Below, piece by piece: positions 59,183-64,000 of a stretch of 64,000 nucleotides of DNA. Position 1 is the first letter of the stretch; each line of letters begins with the position of its first letter. Location of the stretch: the NCBI GenBank assembly GCA_037043455.1, contig JAWPHD010011470.1, positions 19,608 through 83,607 on the forward strand. The letters are read 5' to 3'. Source of the DNA: Cyrtodaria siliqua (lineage: Eukaryota > Mollusca > Bivalvia > Adapedonta > Hiatellidae). The translations under genes were made by a program, and so were the position numbers. Under the pieces are notes generated by a model, which worked only from the letters and a program-made list of their open reading frames with translations, ran no database searches and was not told the DNA's origin.

Positions 59183-60875
59183 ATTGTATTATAACTTTTT
59201 TGTCCTTGGGAGTAGAATGTTCAAATTTCATATATAACCTCCTGCTCATTGCCCGTCTTAATGCAAATAATTTCCAGCCCTGCAACTGACCGTGGGGCAG
59301 AGTCAAGGTCACTTAAATACATGTACCGTCACCAAATTTTAACATAAATATTGACGGTACATGTATTTTACTGACCTTGACTCCGACCCACGGTCAGTTG
59401 CAGGGCTGGAAGTTATTAGCATTAAGACTGGCAATGACCAGGAGGTTATATATGAAATTTGAACATTCTACTCCCAATGACAAGAAAGTTATAATACAAT
59501 ATGTCAGCGTTAAGATTTCGGTTAACATTTCGGGAAACATTTCGGTTAACATTTCGGTTAAGTTCTTATAACTTATTTCTCCTTTGGAGTAGAGTGTTCA
59601 AATTTCATATATAACCTCCTGCTCATTGCCCGTCTTAATGCCATTAACTTCCAGCCCTGCAACTGACCGTGGGTCAGAGTCAAGGTCACTTAAATACATG
59701 TACCGTCTCCAAATTTTAACATAAATATTGACGGTACATGTATTTTACTGACCTTGACTCCGACCCACGGTCAGTTGCAGGGCTGGAAGTTATTAGCATT
59801 AAGACGGGCAATGACCCGGAGGTTATATATGAAATTTATTATATTAACGCTGACATATTGTATTATAACTTTCTTGTCCTTGGGAGTAGAATGTTCAAAT
59901 TTCATATATAACCTCCTGGTCATTGCCCGTCTTAATGCTAATAACTTCCAGCCCTGCAACTGACCGTGGGTCGGAGTCGAGGTCAGTAAAATACATGTAC
60001 CGTCAATATTTATGTTAAAATTTGGTGACGGTACATGTATTTAAGTGACCTTGACTCTGACCCACGGTCAGTTGCAGGGCTGGAAGTTATTGGCATTAAG
60101 ACGGGCAATGAGCAGGAGGTTATATATGAAATTTGAACACTCTACTCCAAAGGAGAAATAAGTTATAAGAACTTAACCGAAATGTTTCCCGAAATGTTAA
60201 CCGAAATCTTAACGCTGACATATTGTATTATAACTTTCTTGTCCTTGGGAGTAGAATGTTCAAATTTCATATATAACCTCCTGGTCATTGCCCGTCTTAA
60301 TGCAAATAACTTCCAGCCCTGCAACTGACCGTGGGTCAGAGTCAAGGTCACTTAAATACATGTACCGTCACCAAATTTTAACATAAATATTGACGGTACA
60401 TGTATTTTACTGACCTTGACTCCGACCCACGGTCAGTTGCAGGGCTGGAAGTTATTAGCATTAAGACTGGCAATGACCAGGAGGTTATATATGAAATTTG
60501 AACATTCTACTCCCAATGACAAGAAAGTTATAATACAATATGTCAGCGTTAAGATTTCGGTTAACATTTCGGGAAACATTTCGGTTAACATTTCGGTTAA
60601 GTTCTTATAACTTATTTCTCCTTTGGAGTAGAGTGTTCAAATTTCATATATAACCTCCTGCTCATTGCCCGTCTTAATGCCAATAACTTCCAGCCCTGCA
60701 ACTGACCGTGGGTCAGAGTCAAGGTCACTTAAATACATGTACCGTCACCAAATTTTAACATAAATATTGACGGTACATGTATTTTACTGACCTTGACTCC
60801 GACCCACGGTCAGTTGCAGGGCTGGAAGTTATTAGCATTAAGACGGGCAATGACCAGGAGGTTATATATGAATTA
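59183..60875. repeat. Cluster of ten alternating inverted-repeat arms
   Basis: An arm of 110-160 bp (ACGGTACATGTATTT, TGACCTTGACTC, CACGGTCAGTTGCAGGGCTGG, AGGAGGTTATATATGAAATTT, AAGTTATAATACAATATGT) alternates minus/plus ten times. Five head-to-head junctions share TACCGTCACCAAATTTTAAC / ATATTGACGGTA near 59335, 59705, 60005, 60370 and 60745. 59350-59760 and 60389-60799 are nearly identical 1039 bp apart, including a shared GACTGGCAATGACC variant. ATTTCGGTTAAC microrepeats fill some gaps. The first arm abuts the polymerase frame exactly, so the arms may be its amplified terminal repeats. Short frames here are palindrome artefacts. Confidence 0.92.
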
Positions 60876-61860
60876 TTTGATATTCCAGTAAAGTTTATCT
60901 GTATTATAAATTCTCTTAAAGGTACACATGACAATCTGAACGTTTTAAAATCACGAGGTCACACTAGTTTTTCTGCATAACTTGTATTTGTTCAATCATT
61001 AATATTAATTACACTAAAATAAATATGAAGTAAATTATTTTACATATAATTAACTGTTGATAATAATGTTAATGTTAATAATAACTTATGGTAAAATCAG
61101 TGAGAAACATTGAAAACTTAATTTATTTATATGCAAGTAGGTTTAAAGTGAATATGATACTGGATATATAAATCGAAACAATAATTGCAATGCTTCATAA
61201 ACACTTCAAGATTGCCATATGTCCCTTTAAGATAATGAAATGAATGAATGTTTACAATTTGCCATTACCATTGTAACATACTGCCATGCTAAAACCAGCA
61301 ACAGAATTACATTAATTTTAATATGAGTTGACATTTCTTGATAAAACATGCAGATTAATTCATGTGTCAGTTCCTGAAACAATACAAATTGGCAAATTAC
61401 TTAAATTTTACATCAAGTCCAATGTGTAGTTTCTGCAGATAACTATCAGGTATTAAAGGGAACTGAGTACATCAGGCTTTGGGGCCTAATTTAAAACATA
61501 ATAAAGTATAAAATTATCAATTTAAGGGTGAAGTAGTTCATAAATATAGATGGAACATTAACAGTTTCCTATAATACACTGTAACAAAAATTATAATTTA
61601 AAACAATCTTTAAGTCCATAGAGTCCCGACATGCACTTTGCATAATGTTCATTATAGACTTTGACTAATCAATTACGGTAAGGATGTTGTCACTTTAAGT
61701 TTTAAATGTTTGACTCCTGATAATAATGCAGGACCTTTATAAATGATGAACTTTTGTGTTTTTTCTTCTTTTGCGAATGCTACGGTACGATATCTTGACA
61801 GTCTTGCTTGACTATAAACCCTTGATTTTGTCAAGATGAAGGTCGCTTGAAACATGTATG
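60876..61860. other. Stretch with no recognised feature
   Basis: AT-rich, unique-looking sequence. No coding frame beyond about 60 codons, element end or RNA gene is supported. Confidence 0.45.
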
Positions 61861-62330
61861 ATGGACATGTTTCTTTAGGCGAGACATCATGTTGCGCGCA
61901 ACTCTTGTTTTCTTTTCATTTACTATTACCTTAGTTTTTTATATAAAATATATTGTAACTAAAAACACTAGATTGTTTATTATGGGGGAGTATATAGTCG
62001 CCGCTTTTTCCGTCCGTCCGTGTGAGTGTTCGTGCGTTACACATTTTGTTCGGATCATAACTAAAAAGGTATGCTTGATTAAAGTTCGTGTGAATGATTA
62101 GAACACTGGGGCGGGTCCAAATTTGACCTCAGGTTCACCATTAGAACAAACTAGTTAGAGGACCATAAGACGATGTTACATGCAAAATACCACAGCTCTA
62201 TATCTTGTATTTTTGCAGAAGATGTTTTAATATTTGTTAAATGAAACTGATAAGTCCCATTGCGAGGGCATTTATGACCTCAGGTGCACCATTCGAACAA
62301 ACATATAATGATGCTTCACATAAACTTGGG
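61861..62330 (+). mobile_element. Hairpin tail followed by a different element head
   Basis: The perfect palindrome GTTGCGCGCAAC (61891-61902) is followed by TCTTGTTTT, matching the tail signature. At about 61995 CGCCGCTTTTTCCGTCCGTCCGTGTG begins a CCGT tract like those after element heads, with a different body (ACCTCAGGTTCACCATT...GAACAAAC, duplicated near 62135 and 62278). Confidence 0.5.
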
Positions 62331-62590
62331 GTCGTCCGTGGTCGAGTGGTCTCAGACTTGAAATCGCATGTCCCTCACCGCTGTGGGTTTGATTCCCCAT
62401 GGGGCCAGGACTGTTTAGTATGTGAGTATCAAGCTATCTAGCTTGCTTGCGGAACGTCGGTGGTTCTACTCAGGTGCGCGCCCGTGCACGAAAAAATGCC
62501 CGGGTTTGCACCTGAGGTCTTCCTCCACCAATAAAAAGCTGGAATGTCGCCAAATGACCTTAGCTGTTGGCGCAACTATAAAATCCAGTT
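62331..62590 (+). mobile_element. tRNA-Ser-like SINE
   Basis: A good A box (TGGTCGAGTGG, 62339-62349), a GACTTGAAATC anticodon region resembling tRNA-Ser(TGA), an extended variable-arm-like stretch, and a B-box-like GGTTTGATTCC near 62387. The acceptor stem does not close. A conserved body follows (CGGTGGTTCTACTCAGG, CTTCCTCCACCA, AAAAGCTGGAATGTCGCC), of a kind widespread in bivalve SINEs as I recall. Family name not assigned. Confidence 0.75.
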
Positions 62591-62644
62591 TAATGAATTC
62601 ATATAAGATTTTGTTGAATTCCGACAAGCGTTTCTGAGAAAAAG

Positions 62645-62745
62645 AAGCAAAAGATAAGGACGACGACGGACAGACAACGGACGGACACCGGATGAAGAGT
62701 GATTCCAAAACATCACACTGAGCCTTCGGCTCAGGTGATCAAAAA
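62645..62745 (-). mobile_element. Element head, TCACCTGA type
   Basis: On the minus strand TTTTTGATCACCTGAGCC-GAA-GGCTCAGTGTGATG is followed by TTTTGGAATCACTC and a CCGTCCGTTGTCTGTCCGTCG tract. It has the same layout as the AGCTCTACTG heads but a different stem. It pairs conceptually with tails starting CAGGTGA (about 54896, and 315 on the minus strand). Confidence 0.75.
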
Positions 62746-62749
62746 GACT

Positions 62750-64000
62750 GACAGATGACAACGATTTTTGAATTTTGAAGTCCCGATGAGTTTCTTGCAT
62801 TTGAGATTAACTAAAACATGGCAGAAAAGTAACTGATAATAGAGTATATTGTGCTAAAAATACAAAAACTATTAATTGTTAACACGGGTCTTTTAAGAAA
62901 ATCCATCTATACATAGTTGTTTTAACATATATACAAGTGCACAAAATGCAAAACGGTTATAATATTTATTACATTATTATACACTCTTTATGGGACGGGC
63001 CTCATCCTTTGACAAAAAACTAATAATCTCAATTTCCTTGTGCAAATGTATTTCTAACAGCGATTTACAGTTACCTATAGAAATTCTCTCCCCCCCAAAT
63101 ACAATAGGCTCGAAATGTGTCTTTAATTTAATAATTTATTAACATGACTTTGCAAAACAACAAATCAATTTTTCTTTTACAGTTTCTTTTCTTTTCTTTA
63201 CACGAAATGTCAGTATTTCATTTGACTGCTACATCTACCTGCAAAAGAAATATTTTAAACAGACACTAGAGAATTATTACATATTTATATGCACTGCATG
63301 TATTACCATATTAAAACACACCCTGGTGGTGGCATACTTTGGCATTTTAAACTGAAACGAGTTGCATTCTGTAGCACTTAATTTACATGGAAGTTATTAG
63401 ATTTTTAATATTCAATACCACATTGATCCTCAAAATAGTGATTATACAGTATAGCATATTTTTTGTTTAAGTATTTGCCCTTCATATGTGACCTTAACCT
63501 TTTTTTACATTAACTTTGGTGCTATACTGCTAAGCATACTCTGTCTATAGTTATTAAGGACTGGAGGCGATGTGGACGTTTTATGGGTGTCAATCCAAAT
63601 GCGAATAAAACCACAATAATGTGTTTCAGTTTCATATTCAATATGTATACGCATTAAAGTAGGTCACGTGATCATATGATTTAATTATTGTTAATGAAAT
63701 AGTTCTGTCTGGAAAACTTATAATAATTGTTGTGTGATCGAAGTATGTACACTTTATTTGAATTATATGTATAAGCGTTAGCGATATAATCACAATTTAA
63801 ATTAATATTCATGATATAGCAACAAAACCAACCAAGACTTCGGTTTTCCAGACCAAACATTTTCCTAAATATCAAATTCAACCAAACTAAATATGCAGCT
63901 TATTTAATGCATGTTAAACTGAAGCACATTTAGAGGGTTTTTTCTTGAATTTGTATACTGGCACCAATTACTCGCTCAGATTGTCTCTAGTTACTTCCAA
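62750..64000. other. Stretch with no recognised feature to the window end
   Basis: AT-rich unique-looking sequence with only short overlapping frames. No splice-bounded coding block, element end or RNA gene was found. Confidence 0.45.

Noticed and set aside
59067..60980. Repeated small frames containing HGQLQGWKL and RRLYMKFEHSTP on both strands
   Set aside because: They are the inverted-repeat arms translated in either direction. The palindrome guarantees matching frames on both strands.

Overview
This is a eukaryotic, AT-rich, intron- and repeat-dominated window, most probably from a bivalve mollusc. The pointers are tRNA-derived SINEs, dense non-autonomous elements that end in TCTTGTT, metazoan mariner, hAT and Polinton-type sequences, and an immunoglobulin-domain exon with phase-1 borders. 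The species call is inference. I see no prokaryotic gene organisation, rRNA gene, CRISPR array or convincing functional tRNA.

Host coding sequence is sparse. The best host feature is a 297-nt V-set Ig-domain exon at 52563-52859 (+ strand). A candidate leader exon at 28321-28380 (+) is phase-compatible with it, which would imply an intron of about 24 kb filled with repeats. I found no convincing downstream exon.

Layout: 0-7 kb holds unique or degenerate sequence, short duplications and a 2-kb fold-back. 6.8-11 kb has two tRNA-Thr-like SINEs, one carrying a nested hairpin-ended element, then a duplicated segment, one copy of which carries a 5'-truncated LINE. 11-20 kb is a nest of terminal-inverted-repeat (TIR) elements, including two hAT-type copies with perfect 8-bp target duplications. 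20-44 kb is mostly satellite-cored elements: a 31-copy 145-bp array (29.35-33.88 kb), a 320-bp family (20-21.5, 34-36 and 37.7-44 kb) and families of about 165 bp. 44.3-47.5 kb is a LINE endonuclease remnant with a mariner inserted, itself split by a 563-bp Harbinger-type miniature element. 47.7-49 kb has a truncated TIR element and a hammerhead-ribozyme-like motif. 49-53 kb is mostly unique and contains the Ig exon. 53-56 kb has more satellite-cored elements. 56.0-60.9 kb is a remnant of a self-replicating (Polinton-like) element: a family-B DNA polymerase gene with all catalytic motifs but one in-frame stop, a small coiled-coil ORF, and a cluster of ten alternating inverted arms. 61-64 kb has a tRNA-Ser-like SINE and otherwise little.

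The most interesting general signal is that the satellite-cored elements share one architecture: a 5' hairpin, CCGT-type simple repeat, tandem core, sub-terminal inverted repeat, and a 3' hairpin followed by (C)TCTTGTT. Hairpin stems differ in sequence but keep pairing between families. This resembles Helentron/DINE-1-type non-autonomous elements, though I cannot confirm membership here.
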